A stretch of DNA of 11,692 bases from JBFMFH01 sp040752275. Its GTDB lineage: Bacteria > Acidobacteriota > Vicinamibacteria > Vicinamibacterales > JAKQTR01. The first letter of the stretch is position 1. Each line of letters opens with the position of its first letter. The notes below the pieces were generated by a model. That model did not search any database and was not told the origin of the DNA. It saw only the letters and a program-made list of their open reading frames with translations. Made by a program: the position numbers and the translations under genes. The stretch is taken from the NCBI GenBank assembly GCA_040752275.1, contig JBFMFH010000065.1:1-11692 (forward strand). Reading direction: 5' to 3'. Shown here piece after piece: positions 1 through 6,671 of this stretch.

Positions 1-411
1 ATCGAGCGAGCCTTGCCCGAACTTCGCCGCGCGCCCTCGAAGAAGGGCAGCCAGCGTGAACGTCGTAATCCGATTGTCCGCTCGGTAGCCCCGGTAGGGC
101 GCGTCGCCAAAGGTCCCTTGGACGTACGCCGTGTAGGGGGACTCGGCCGCCCATGTGGCCTCGCCTTCCAAGCCGACGCGAGGCCCCACCCAGCGACCCA
201 CACCGACGCCGACCCAGTACGACTGCGCACGTTCCAGGGTGCTTCGGAACGGACCGCAACATGCCGCCGTTTCTCCGGGTCCCCGGAAGCCGACGCCGGC
301 AGCGCCTTCGATGCTCGTTGAACCAGCTGACTGTGCGTCCGCGCTCGACGTCAACGCAGCCACGGCGTCGAGCGCGAGCCACGCAGTACCGAGTTTCGGG
401 AGTATCGACAC
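1..411 (-). CDS. Outer-membrane beta-barrel protein, 3' end beyond the window
   Basis: Reading the minus strand from a GTG at 409-411 gives 137 uninterrupted codons to the left edge, so the C-terminus is missing. Residues 1 to about 28 look like a signal peptide: MSILPK, a hydrophobic stretch, then a small-residue site near ADAQ. After that come alternating aromatic and glycine-rich strands (SYWVGVGVGRWVGPRVGLEG near residue 78, later YRGYRADNRITTFTLAALLR). Such alternation is typical of small OmpA-like or 'outer membrane beta-barrel' proteins. GTG is the only usual start between the upstream in-frame TGA and the signal sequence; a convincing Shine-Dalgarno is not seen, so the start is uncertain. 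The exact family and role cannot be told. No attC or operon partner is nearby. Confidence 0.65.
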   Translation of the reverse strand, partial: MSILPKLGTAWLALDAVAALTSSADAQSAGSTSIEGAAGVGFRGPGETAACCGPFRSTLERAQSYWVGVGVGRWVGPRVGLEGEATWAAESPYTAYVQGTFGDAPYRGYRADNRITTFTLAALLRGRAAKFGQGSLD

Positions 412-708
412 CGCGTCTTCAACGTCGTCGACGCCGGATCTCTGTCGTCCCCGCGTTCAACGTCTTACATATGGATGAAACCAAGGCGGGGGAAACGTGA
501 GTTGCCACGGCCGTGGACCATCCGGACGTGTCGACGTGTGTCGGACCCTACTCCCGGAAGTCGACGCCGTCAAGTCTCAGCTGCACAGTGTTTTCGAGGC
601 GTCGAGCGCGCCGGCCCGTGCGCGGGAGGGCGGACCCGCCCCTGTCATCGTTCACGTGTCGGGAATCGACCGCCTTCTATGCGGCTTCACCGTCGCATCA
701 CAATCGCT
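412..708. other. Intergenic region without a supported gene
   Basis: Nearly 300 bases between the barrel-protein start and the end of the four-helix membrane protein. All open frames here have the arginine- and proline-rich make-up of GC-rich noise. A locally AT-richer patch at about 466-496 lies roughly 60-80 bases upstream of the barrel start and could hold its promoter, but no clean -35/-10 pair was found. Confidence 0.4.
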
Positions 709-1095
709 TCAGGTCCTCTTGTTGGCGCCGGCGACAACCGCGAGCAGAATCAGCCCGACGATGACGAAGCTCACCAGCGGCGGGCTTGGCGGAAGGTAGG
801 CCAGCGCAGCGACTCCGAACGCGAGGTACCCGCACGCGATGGCTGCGACGGGGAGCAGAGCGACGGCGGTCCCGCGCCAGAGACGAATCGCCATGTCGAC
901 GACGATGATGCCGAAGACGGCCATGGCGAAGCTGCCGAAGATCCATCCCGCCCACAGGCTGCCCGTGAGGTCGGCGGGAGCGCCGGCGCTCTGCAACTCG
1001 GTGCGCAGCTCGGGCCAGCCGAGGACGCCGTGGGCGATGGCAGACAGCAGGAGGAGGGTTCCGGCCGCGAAGGCGGCGACCGCACGAGTTCGCAT
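709..1095 (-). CDS. Small four-helix integral membrane protein
   Basis: A 128-residue hydrophobic protein starting with MRTRAVAAF at the ATG 1093-1095. Four hydrophobic segments are evident, at about 5-25, 46-68, 74-98 and 103-124, joined by short loops; the loop after helix 1 is the longest (WPELRTELQSAGAPADLTGS). It ends with ANKRT. No catalytic or binding motif is recognised. An alternative ATG five codons upstream (1108-1110) is in frame; neither start has a clear Shine-Dalgarno, and the shorter one was chosen because it puts the positive charges directly before helix 1. It resembles uncharacterised small membrane proteins of about 130 residues; the function is unknown. It is divergent from the plus-strand hydrolase gene and lies next to the SGNH relic. 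Confidence 0.7.
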   Translation of the reverse strand: MRTRAVAAFAAGTLLLLSAIAHGVLGWPELRTELQSAGAPADLTGSLWAGWIFGSFAMAVFGIIVVDMAIRLWRGTAVALLPVAAIACGYLAFGVAALAYLPPSPPLVSFVIVGLILLAVVAGANKRT

Positions 1096-1136
1096 GGGAC
1101 TGCCCAGCATACACGGATCGGGGCTCTGCGACGCGA

Positions 1137-1292
1137 TCACGGCGTCGCCACGTAACAGCGGCGCGTGGTGGCGTCGGTCCGCACGAACTGCATCAGCAGA
1201 TCCGAGACCTTCCGCCGCCCCGTCGTGCTCGGATGCGTCCCATCCTCTGGTGAATCCGAGCAGGCCCAGGTCAGTCCATCCGATCGCCCGGA
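1137..1292 (-). pseudogene. C-terminal relic of an SGNH/GDSL hydrolase
   Basis: About 51 minus-strand codons, ending in a stop at 1137-1139, read RSDGLTW, then EDGTHPSTTGRRKVSDLL, then FVRTDATTRRCYV. The DGTHPS motif followed by G-R-x-K-V is the block V signature of SGNH hydrolases, which carries the catalytic Asp and His, and the tail is like the usual C-terminus of such secreted esterase-like proteins. Upstream, the frame turns into composition-driven noise and soon runs into the divergent hydrolase promoter region, so the nucleophile Ser and most of the fold are absent. It looks like the remains of a deleted gene whose position was taken by, or rearranged against, the plus-strand hydrolase. 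Assignment is by motif recall only. Confidence 0.55.
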
Positions 1293-1377
1293 AAGACACT
1301 GTCGAAGGCGAGCAGCATCGTTCCGACGTCGCGGTCCACCGGCAGCGGTATACTCCACCGGTCCCGAGGCGAGGTGC

Positions 1378-2241
1378 ATGAACAATCGACGAGTCCACGA
1401 CGCGGCTGCCGCAGTTGGCTGCTGCCTCCTCCTGGCGGCCTGCAGCGGGAGCTCGTCCAGCGGCAGCGGCGCCGGTGTGACGCTGCCGACGGCACCGGGC
1501 GGATCGGCCGCGACCTTCGAGATCGCGGGCGATCCTGAATCCGCGGGCGGGGCGCAGTGGACCTATCGCGGCACGCACGGCGGTGTCACCTACGATCTGC
1601 AGGGCGTGCTGCTCAAACCGCGCGGGCCGGGACCGTTTCCGGCGGTGATCATCAGCCACGGCAAGGGCGGCAGCGCGAATGGCTACTCGCGCGGGATCGC
1701 CGCGGATTTCGTGTCGTGGGGGCTGGTGTGCATCGGCACGAACTACACGCATGCCGGCGGCGTGCCACTCGGCGCGCCGGGTTCGGCGGCCGACGAGGGC
1801 GCGAGCGAGGCGAACCTGCTGCGGGCGCTCAGGGCTCTCGACATCCTCGCGTCGCTGGGGTACGTCGACGCCGCGCGCGTCGCAGCGCACGGACACAGCA
1901 TGGGAGCGTTCGTGACCGCCGCGCTCGCGGGCGCGCATTCGAACCGGCTCCGCGTCGCGTCGCACACCGCGGGCGGGAGCCTGCCGGGCGAGAACCCCGG
2001 CACGGCCGCGCCGGTGGAAGGGCAGGTCCGCGGCATTCGCGTCCCGTACCAGCTCCACCACGGCGATGCCGACAGCGTCGTTCCGCTCACGTATGACGTG
2101 CGACTGGCCGGCGTCTTGAGAGCCCAGGGCGTGTCGTACGAACTGGTGGTCTACCCCGGAGCCGCGCACAACGACGTGGCGCGTGACGCGGCGATGCTCG
2201 CGCGCGTCCGGGCGTGGTACGCGGCACACGGGATGTTCTGA
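1378..2241 (+). CDS. Lipoprotein alpha/beta hydrolase, dienelactone-hydrolase type
   Basis: A 287-residue secreted hydrolase, probably an esterase or lactonase on an unknown substrate. The start ATG 1378-1380 follows a GAGGTG Shine-Dalgarno. Residues 1-22 form a lipoprotein signal peptide with lipobox LAAC (Cys22), followed by a Ser/Gly-rich linker, so the enzyme should be lipid-anchored facing the periplasm. The fold shows an oxyanion-type HGKGG segment (94-98), the nucleophile elbow GHSMG (Ser174), a likely acidic residue in HGDADSVVP (Asp232 by family pattern) and the catalytic His in GAAHND (His264). Length is normal for the family and the triad is intact. It stands alone on the plus strand, 248 bp before the propeller operon. 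A dienelactone hydrolase activity in the strict sense is not implied. Confidence 0.88.
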   Translation: MNNRRVHDAAAAVGCCLLLAACSGSSSSGSGAGVTLPTAPGGSAATFEIAGDPESAGGAQWTYRGTHGGVTYDLQGVLLKPRGPGPFPAVIISHGKGGSANGYSRGIAADFVSWGLVCIGTNYTHAGGVPLGAPGSAADEGASEANLLRALRALDILASLGYVDAARVAAHGHSMGAFVTAALAGAHSNRLRVASHTAGGSLPGENPGTAAPVEGQVRGIRVPYQLHHGDADSVVPLTYDVRLAGVLRAQGVSYELVVYPGAAHNDVARDAAMLARVRAWYAAHGMF

Positions 2242-2489
2242 GCGAACCCGCTGAAGCGCCGGAGGGCGTCTCGTGCGCGGACGCCGGATGATGCGGCCGA
2301 TGCCGAGGGTGCCGCCGTTCGATCCTCATCCGGGCGCCATGGCGACCAGACGCCGCGCGCGAGCGGGCGACAGCGAGCGCGGCGGCGGGGCCGCCGTATT
2401 CCGATCGAAATCCGAATCGTTTTCCCGCAACCTCGCGCGACTCCCAGCGTCGATTCCAGACAGTCACGCGCGTGGAAGGAGCATGGGCC
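2242..2489. other. Intergenic region with a GC hairpin
   Basis: No gene is supported here. A short inverted repeat (CGGCGG at 2380-2385, five-base loop, CCGCCG at 2391-2396) lies between the hydrolase and the propeller operon. It has no T-tract directly after it, so calling it a terminator is not justified. The AT-richer stretch that follows (2397-2435) is the most likely place for the promoter of the next operon, but no consensus boxes are visible. Confidence 0.35.
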
Positions 2490-3455
2490 ATGAGGATGTC
2501 GTCCGTCGTCGTCTCGCTGCTGGCGCTGGCGTTCGCGGCCGCAGCCGTGGAAGGAACCGGGCAACCGACAGCGGACAGCGGCTTCGCCGTCGTCTTCTAC
2601 TCCGGAAGGGGAGGCAACGACGACATCTACCTCCTGCGCCCGGGCGAGAGGGAGCCGCAGAACCTGACGAGGCATCCGGCCAGGGACCATTGCCCGGCCG
2701 CCTCACCCGACGGGACGCGGATCGCCTTCCTCAGCGATCGCGGGGGCACCTTCGACATCTACAGCATGGCGATCGACGGAACCGGCGTCAGGCCACTGAC
2801 AACGTCCCCCGAGAAAGAGGAGCACCCGGAGTTCAGCCCCGACGGGCGCGCGATCGTCTTCGTCAGGGACTTCGAGCAGCGAGCCGAGGTGTGGATGATG
2901 AACGCGGACGGCTCCGGCCAGCGGCGCCTGACCTCGGGCGGCTGGCGGGACGAGCGGCCCTTCGTGTCTCCCGACGGCTCGAGAATCCTGTTCATGTCGA
3001 ACCGCGACGGCAACTACGAGATCTACACGATGGCCCCGGACGGCAGCGGCCAGACCAGGCTCACCAGGACCCCCGAGCACGAGATCTTTCCCGCCTGGTC
3101 GCCCGACGGCCGGCAGATCGTCTACTCGCGGAAGTTCAGGGCCGGCGGCCAGATGGAGGGGATGATCCGCGTGATGAACGCGGACGGCACCGGCGACCAC
3201 GCCATCACCGAGGCAGAGACACGGGACGAGAACGGCCTGTGGTCGCCCGACGGGCGCTTCGTCATCTTCCAGAGCGTTCGCGACGGCAACTTCGAGGTGT
3301 ATCAGGCGAACGCCGACGGCAGCCATCCCGTCAGGCTCACCACCCATCCGGCCTGGGACGGCTGGGCGTCGTTCGTTCGGCTGCCAAAGCCGACCAGCCC
3401 GGCACATGCGAGGCCGTCATGGCGAATCGAACCACTGAGAAAGGAGCATCCGTGA
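2490..3455 (+). CDS. Secreted TolB-like beta-propeller protein (PD40 repeats)
   Basis: A 321-residue exported protein. The ATG at 2490 is favoured over an in-frame GTG at 2472 because a GGAAGGAG Shine-Dalgarno sits 8 bases before it. Residues 1-22 form a signal peptide. Five PD40/WD40-like blades follow, each with an SPDG motif at residues 72, 116, 160, 204 and 252; the first four are exactly 44 residues apart. Typical blade ends DIYLL, DIYSM, EVWMM, EIYTM and EVYQA are also present. The architecture matches the C-terminal propeller of TolB, but the N-terminal TolB domain is missing, so it is not a TolB orthologue. A role in protein binding or glycan or peptide handling in the periplasm is inference. 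Its stop overlaps the start of the next gene. Confidence 0.88.
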   Translation: MRMSSVVVSLLALAFAAAAVEGTGQPTADSGFAVVFYSGRGGNDDIYLLRPGEREPQNLTRHPARDHCPAASPDGTRIAFLSDRGGTFDIYSMAIDGTGVRPLTTSPEKEEHPEFSPDGRAIVFVRDFEQRAEVWMMNADGSGQRRLTSGGWRDERPFVSPDGSRILFMSNRDGNYEIYTMAPDGSGQTRLTRTPEHEIFPAWSPDGRQIVYSRKFRAGGQMEGMIRVMNADGTGDHAITEAETRDENGLWSPDGRFVIFQSVRDGNFEVYQANADGSHPVRLTTHPAWDGWASFVRLPKPTSPAHARPSWRIEPLRKEHP

Positions 3456-4465
3456 CGCGTCTCCCCTTCGCGATGGTCGCCCTCGTCGTGTCCGTTTTGC
3501 CATGGCAGGCGTCGTCCGTTTCGTCCCGGTCCACCGACCGCTCGGGTCCGCACCTCGGAGAGCCCGATCCCGGGATGACCCCCGCGCTGTTCGCCCCCGG
3601 GTTCGTGAGCACCGGGGGATTCGAGCGCGACGTCGCCATCACGCCGGATGGCACCGAGATCTACTTCGGCGTGGCCGCCCCGTCGTACCAGTACACGTCG
3701 GTGGCCGTCACGCGGCTCGTGGACGGGCGCTGGAGCGAGCCCGAACTCGTGCCGGGTCTGGACACGCCGGACAGCCTGTCGCTCGAGCCGGCGCTGTCGC
3801 CCGACGGCCAGACGCTCTACGTCCTGTCGACGCGAGCGGGCGGCACGGGCCAGGCGGCTGCCGGCAACCAGGACATCTGGGCGCTCACGCGCGCGGGGAC
3901 CGGCTGGGGCGAGCCCCGCAATCTGGGGGCCCCGGTGAACTCGGCCCTGCCCGAGTATTTCCCGTCGCTGACGCGCACCGGCACGATCTACTTCACGCGC
4001 GAGGAGCCCGGCACGCGCCAGAGCGCCATCTGGCGCGCCCGACGCGAGGGGGCCGGCTACGGCGAACCGGTGAGGCTGCCCGCGCAGGTCAACTCGGGCC
4101 GGTCGCAGTACAACGCGTTCGTCGCGCCCGACGAGAGCTACCTGATCGTGCCGACCGACGGCCGGGCCGACTCGCTGGGCGGATGCGACTACTACGTCGT
4201 CTTCCGCAACGACGACGATCGGTGGAGCGAACCGATCAACCTCGGGCCGGCCGTCAACACGCGCGGCGGCCAGGAGTTCTCACCGTACGTGAGTCCCGAC
4301 GGGCGGTACTTCTTCTTCATGTCGTCGCGCCGCGAGATCCCCGAACGGCTGACGTTCCGGCTGTTCCGCGAGCTGCACGGACGGCCCGGCAACGGCAACG
4401 CGGATATCTACTGGGTGCGCGCGGAGGCGGTTACCTCGCTGCGGTCGAAAGCAGTATTCCCGTGA
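3452..4465 (+). CDS. Second secreted PD40 beta-propeller protein
   Basis: A 337-residue exported propeller protein of a different PD40 subtype from its neighbour. The start GTG 3452-3454 overlaps the preceding TGA (GTGA) and has an AAGGAG Shine-Dalgarno five bases upstream, which decides it over an in-frame ATG at 3420. The signal peptide is about residues 1-20. Blades are marked by W-x-E-P-type turns at 94-97, 152-155, 203-206 and 258-261, by TPDG/SPDG at 64, 116 and 281, and by repeated N-L-G-x-x-V-N strings (for example NLGAPVNS near 157 and NLGPAVNT near 263). The end YVSPDGRYFFFMSSR is characteristic of this family, which is common in Acidobacteriota and Bacteroidota. The pair is probably co-translated; the substrate or partner is unknown. 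Confidence 0.88.
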   Translation: MTRLPFAMVALVVSVLPWQASSVSSRSTDRSGPHLGEPDPGMTPALFAPGFVSTGGFERDVAITPDGTEIYFGVAAPSYQYTSVAVTRLVDGRWSEPELVPGLDTPDSLSLEPALSPDGQTLYVLSTRAGGTGQAAAGNQDIWALTRAGTGWGEPRNLGAPVNSALPEYFPSLTRTGTIYFTREEPGTRQSAIWRARREGAGYGEPVRLPAQVNSGRSQYNAFVAPDESYLIVPTDGRADSLGGCDYYVVFRNDDDRWSEPINLGPAVNTRGGQEFSPYVSPDGRYFFFMSSRREIPERLTFRLFRELHGRPGNGNADIYWVRAEAVTSLRSKAVFP

Positions 4466-4761
4466 CGGCGGCCCTTGCCGGGATGGCTGTCGGTTAGGTG
4501 AATCGGACTTCGGCGGCCGGCCATCAGCCTTCGGCCGTCGCGCCGGGCGCCGTCGTCTGTGACGCCGCCTGACTCGTGCGGGGCCTCACAGGGTCTCGCG
4601 GTCGTTCTCGCGCATCGTGTAGCGGGAACAGCCAGTCATGGTGGTACCCGTCCCCACTACGACAATCACAGCGACGACAACCGAGGCGATGCGTCGGCCC
4701 TCAGGAGCCATCCAGGCCAGAACGGCCGCGAGACCGAGCAGCCCAGGGCAACTCCGCCGAG
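4466..4761. other. Convergent junction between chromosome and cassette array
   Basis: The plus-strand operon ends and the minus-strand array ends here. The region lacks a recognisable attC. It contains a 41-codon minus-strand ORF (4586-4711, MAPEGRRIAS, a run of valines, then MTGC) whose frame is hydrophobic and open for about 20 codons upstream of the ATG. It could be the remnant of a small membrane protein or a short lipoprotein, but it has no Shine-Dalgarno and is not called as a gene. Self-complementary CGGCCG motifs near 4515-4540 could pair in RNA between the converging transcripts; no T-tract is present. Confidence 0.35.
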
Positions 4762-5100
4762 TCAGTGGCGCACCGGCTCCAGTCGCTGGTCAGCGCGTCG
4801 ATGAGGGGATTCGGCCTCTCGCCACTCTTGAGCTCGCGCCGCCAGTTCGTCGCAGACGTCAGGCCAGTCGTGTAGAGTCGCGGGGTCGAAATCCGCACCG
4901 TTCGGCCACGCGAGTGTGCCAGCTTCGCGGTCGATGGTCACGGCGTTGAACGAGGCCAAGTCACGGAGCGGCCCGAAGAGCGCGCCGCCAAGGACCGGTC
5001 GAAAATCGACGTCTCGTACAGTGCCATCGCTGAATGTGATGGCGAGCCTGTACGGCCCGCTGATGGCGAAGTGCACGACCCGATGGATAGGGTGGGGCAT
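4762..5100 (-). CDS. DUF2442 family protein
   Basis: A 112-residue protein. The core fits DUF2442: an N-terminal beta strand region (HRVVHFAISGPYRLAITF), the turn F-S-D-G-T (23-27), D-V-D-F (30-33), G-P-L (43-45) and the hallmark WPNGADFDP (65-73). After residue 80 there is a charged helical tail rich in Arg and Glu. The ATG at 5098-5100 lies three bases after the stop of the DUF4160 gene (TAA GCC ATG), so the two are co-translated. DUF4160/DUF2442 neighbours recur in bacterial genomes and are suspected to form a toxin-antitoxin-like pair, but no activity is established to my knowledge. This is the last gene of the array; the attC expected after its stop is not seen. Confidence 0.85.
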   Translation of the reverse strand: MPHPIHRVVHFAISGPYRLAITFSDGTVRDVDFRPVLGGALFGPLRDLASFNAVTIDREAGTLAWPNGADFDPATLHDWPDVCDELAARAQEWREAESPHRRADQRLEPVRH

Positions 5101-5103
5101 GGC

Positions 5104-5373
5104 TTACCTCAGTGGATCGATCTTGACCGGAGGTTTGCCCGATTGCAAGAGCTCCCAATCTGTCTGCAATTCCGTTCTGTGGATTTCCGCCCAGGCCTCG
5201 ACCAGTCGCCGCTGGGTCTGGGGCAACTCCCCGCCCAGGCACTCGATCGTGTCGAGCGCGAATACCGCCGCTTGGTCCTGGTAGTAGGCGTGAAAGTGCG
5301 GCCGATGATGCGGATCGCCCGCCTCCACGAACATTCGGATGACGATCCCGAAGAACCGTGAGATCTCTGGCAT
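5104..5373 (-). CDS. DUF4160 family protein
   Basis: An 89-residue protein with the full DUF4160 pattern: ISRFFGIVIRM (4-14), the histidine cluster HHRPHFHA (22-29), a glycine/leucine turn GGELP (47-51), the helix LVEAWAE (57-63), then EL and Trp73. The ATG at 5371-5373 was chosen because family members start with M-P-x-I-S-R-F; the longer frame up to 5424 runs into the attC core of the previous cassette and adds only a Ser/Thr-rich stretch. It is the first gene of a two-gene cassette with DUF2442. The His cluster suggests metal or nucleic-acid contact, but this is inference. The family is typical of small mobile two-gene modules. Confidence 0.87.
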   Translation of the reverse strand: MPEISRFFGIVIRMFVEAGDPHHRPHFHAYYQDQAAVFALDTIECLGGELPQTQRRLVEAWAEIHRTELQTDWELLQSGKPPVKIDPLR

Positions 5374-5408
5374 CCCCGTAGACTGCATCGTCGTCGGTGT
5401 TGTCGTCG

Positions 5409-5481
5409 CGCTAACGCTGGGCATCAGCCGCAGCGGCTCATGATCGGGTCAGCCGCCGTCGGCTGCAAGCGCGTGTTCGAC
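5409..5481 (-). repeat. attC site of the NTF2-like cassette
   Basis: On the minus strand it runs from R'' GTCGAAC (5475-5481) to R' GTTAGCG (5409-5415), 73 bp. The L'' arm GCTTGCAGCCG pairs with the L' arm CGGCTGATGCC if one G is left unpaired, with one further mismatch; this is the usual extrahelical base of attC. It starts 16 bases after the stop of the NTF2-like gene. R'' departs from RYYYAAC at one position. Confidence 0.8.
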
Positions 5482-5496
5482 GGCTCGCACACTACG

Positions 5497-5985
5497 TCAC
5501 CGGACCGGCGGCGACGATTGGTGTGCGTGCAGCACCCTCCAGTGCCCCTCCTTCATGACGAACACGACCGTCTCTGCGAACGGCGTCGTGAACACCTGGC
5601 CCTCCGTGGTGGTCGCGACCGACTCGCCTTCTGCCGCCAGGAGCGCGAGCTCAGCCGACAAGACCGTCACATGCTGGCGCTTCCAGCGATACTCGATCCT
5701 GCTGATTCCCCGCAGGTTGGACTTCACCCGCTGCAGGGCTTCCTCGCGCGTGGCCAGGAACTGCCCGTTCTGAATGACCGACCCCTTGTCGGTGTCGAGC
5801 ATGAAGCTGAACTGCCGCTCAGCATCGACCGCTTCCCCGGCTCGCGCCATCTCGGCGTGTGTTGCCAGCACGGCCTCCTCGATAGCCCGAGGACCTTTGG
5901 TTTGCTGAGCCAGTGTCGTGCCGGCACCCACAAGCACGAAGAGCCCAGCCGCCGTCAGGATCGTGAACCGTGCAAGCGTCGTCAT
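5497..5985 (-). CDS. Secreted NTF2/SnoaL-like (DUF4440-type) protein
   Basis: A 162-residue exported protein. A signal peptide covers about residues 1-26 (hydrophobic ILTAAGLFVLVGAG, then TTLAQ). The mature part fits a single NTF2-like cone fold: an N-terminal helix (AIEEAVLATHAEMARAG), strands around MLDTDKGSVIQNGQFLATRE, then VTVLSAELALLAAEGES, and the family-typical last strand VFVMKEGHWRVLHAHQS (141-157). Such domains serve as small-molecule binding or enzyme folds; no catalytic set can be named here. The ATG follows AGAGGA at a spacing of about eight. It fills one cassette between attC sites 6036-6089 and 5409-5481. Confidence 0.82.
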   Translation of the reverse strand: MTTLARFTILTAAGLFVLVGAGTTLAQQTKGPRAIEEAVLATHAEMARAGEAVDAERQFSFMLDTDKGSVIQNGQFLATREEALQRVKSNLRGISRIEYRWKRQHVTVLSAELALLAAEGESVATTTEGQVFTTPFAETVVFVMKEGHWRVLHAHQSSPPVR

Positions 5986-6035
5986 TGGGCGTCCTCTCCG
6001 TCTTGTCTTGCAAGCTCGTGCGTGTTTGCTGGTCC

Positions 6036-6089
6036 GTCGAACGTTGGCGCTCAGCGGCGCGTAGCGTCCGATGCAGCGCCCTGTTCGGC
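6036..6089 (-). repeat. Short attC site of the STM3941-like cassette
   Basis: On the minus strand R'' is GCCGAAC (6083-6089) and R' is GTTCGAC (6036-6042), only 54 bp, the shortest in the array. L'' GGCGCTGCA pairs with L' TGAGCGCC leaving one unpaired G. The cassette gene reads into the site and stops inside it at 6051-6053. Confidence 0.8.
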
Positions 6090-6572
6090 CCCGGGTCGAC
6101 GCTCACTCAGTTGCCTCACGCGTCCGACTATTTCGTCCGGTCGCGCGTCGACGCCGACCAATGGCACCGCGAGATCGGCCGGTACGAGCACTCGGTTCGC
6201 TCGAGACGTGACCCGGCGCAACACCGATAGCCGTTTCACGTACGTCTCGCGGTCTTCCACGTCTATACACAGATGAGGATGGCCGAGAAACGAACGAAGA
6301 CAAGCCCTCCTCACATCCGCCCAGCGTATCCGCGTGTGTCCGAATCTACCCGTCGTCATGCCGTGCTGATCGATGACGAGCCGAGGTCGCGGGTGAACAA
6401 GCCGCCAGAGGCACGCCACGGCGCATGCACCGAAGAAGGACACGCCCGACCAGTCGAATGCCGTCAGGGTCCCGCTCGGGGGAAACAGAACAACGCCGAT
6501 GACGAACACCAGACACCCTATCAGCCCGATCCACAGTGCAACGCGCGAGTCCCGCACCACAACTCGTTCCAT
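6051..6572 (-). CDS. STM3941-like two-helix membrane protein
   Basis: A 173-residue membrane protein with hydrophobic segments at about 11-31 and 42-60, then a cytosolic domain of about 100 residues resembling the STM3941/bacterial PH-like family: LVIDQHGM, an I-R-W-A-D-V strand (82-87), LCIDVEDRETYVKRLS and a C-terminal region with I-V-G-R-V-R-Q-L. The function of the family is unknown. The ATG has an AAGGTGG Shine-Dalgarno five to six bases upstream. The last 12 residues (AEQGAASDATRR) are encoded by the attC, so the native tail has been replaced or extended by the recombination site. Family assignment is moderate; membrane topology is clear. Confidence 0.75.
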   Translation of the reverse strand: MERVVVRDSRVALWIGLIGCLVFVIGVVLFPPSGTLTAFDWSGVSFFGACAVACLWRLVHPRPRLVIDQHGMTTGRFGHTRIRWADVRRACLRSFLGHPHLCIDVEDRETYVKRLSVLRRVTSRANRVLVPADLAVPLVGVDARPDEIVGRVRQLSERRPGAEQGAASDATRR

Positions 6573-6591
6573 GTCGCCACCTTACGAGAGG

Positions 6592-6665
6592 GCCGAACGC
6601 CAGGCGTCAGCCGCCGCGGTGCTCATGGCGACACACGCCGCGGTCGGCTGCCCGCCGAGTTAGTT
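6592..6665 (-). repeat. attC site of the 138-residue protein cassette
   Basis: Minus strand: R'' AACTAAC (6659-6665), R' GTTCGGC (6592-6598), 74 bp. L'' GGCGGGCAGCCGACCGCGG pairs with L' CCGCGGCGGCTGACGCC with an unpaired G and a second unpaired A, the two extrahelical bases expected. R'' deviates from RYYYAAC at its second base. Confidence 0.82.
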
Positions 6666-6671
6666 TAGGCG

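Noticed and set aside
709..2229. 506-codon minus-strand open frame across the hydrolase gene
   Set aside because: Only its last 128 codons look like protein; the rest is Arg/Ala-rich antisense of the hydrolase, whose triad and lipobox are intact.
2380..2396. GC hairpin as an intrinsic terminator
   Set aside because: The stem is only six pairs and no T-tract follows.
2273..4465. 730-codon plus-strand open frame spanning both propeller genes
   Set aside because: Its first part is an out-of-frame reading of the first propeller gene. The real start is the GTG at 3452 with a good Shine-Dalgarno.
4493..4499. GTTAGGT core-like motif after the second propeller gene
   Set aside because: No matching R''/L'' partner or pairing arms in either orientation, so it is not counted as an attC.
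5374..5424. Longer start for the DUF4160 gene
   Set aside because: It would run into the attC core and adds a Ser/Thr-rich stretch not found in the family, which begins M-P-x-I-S-R-F.
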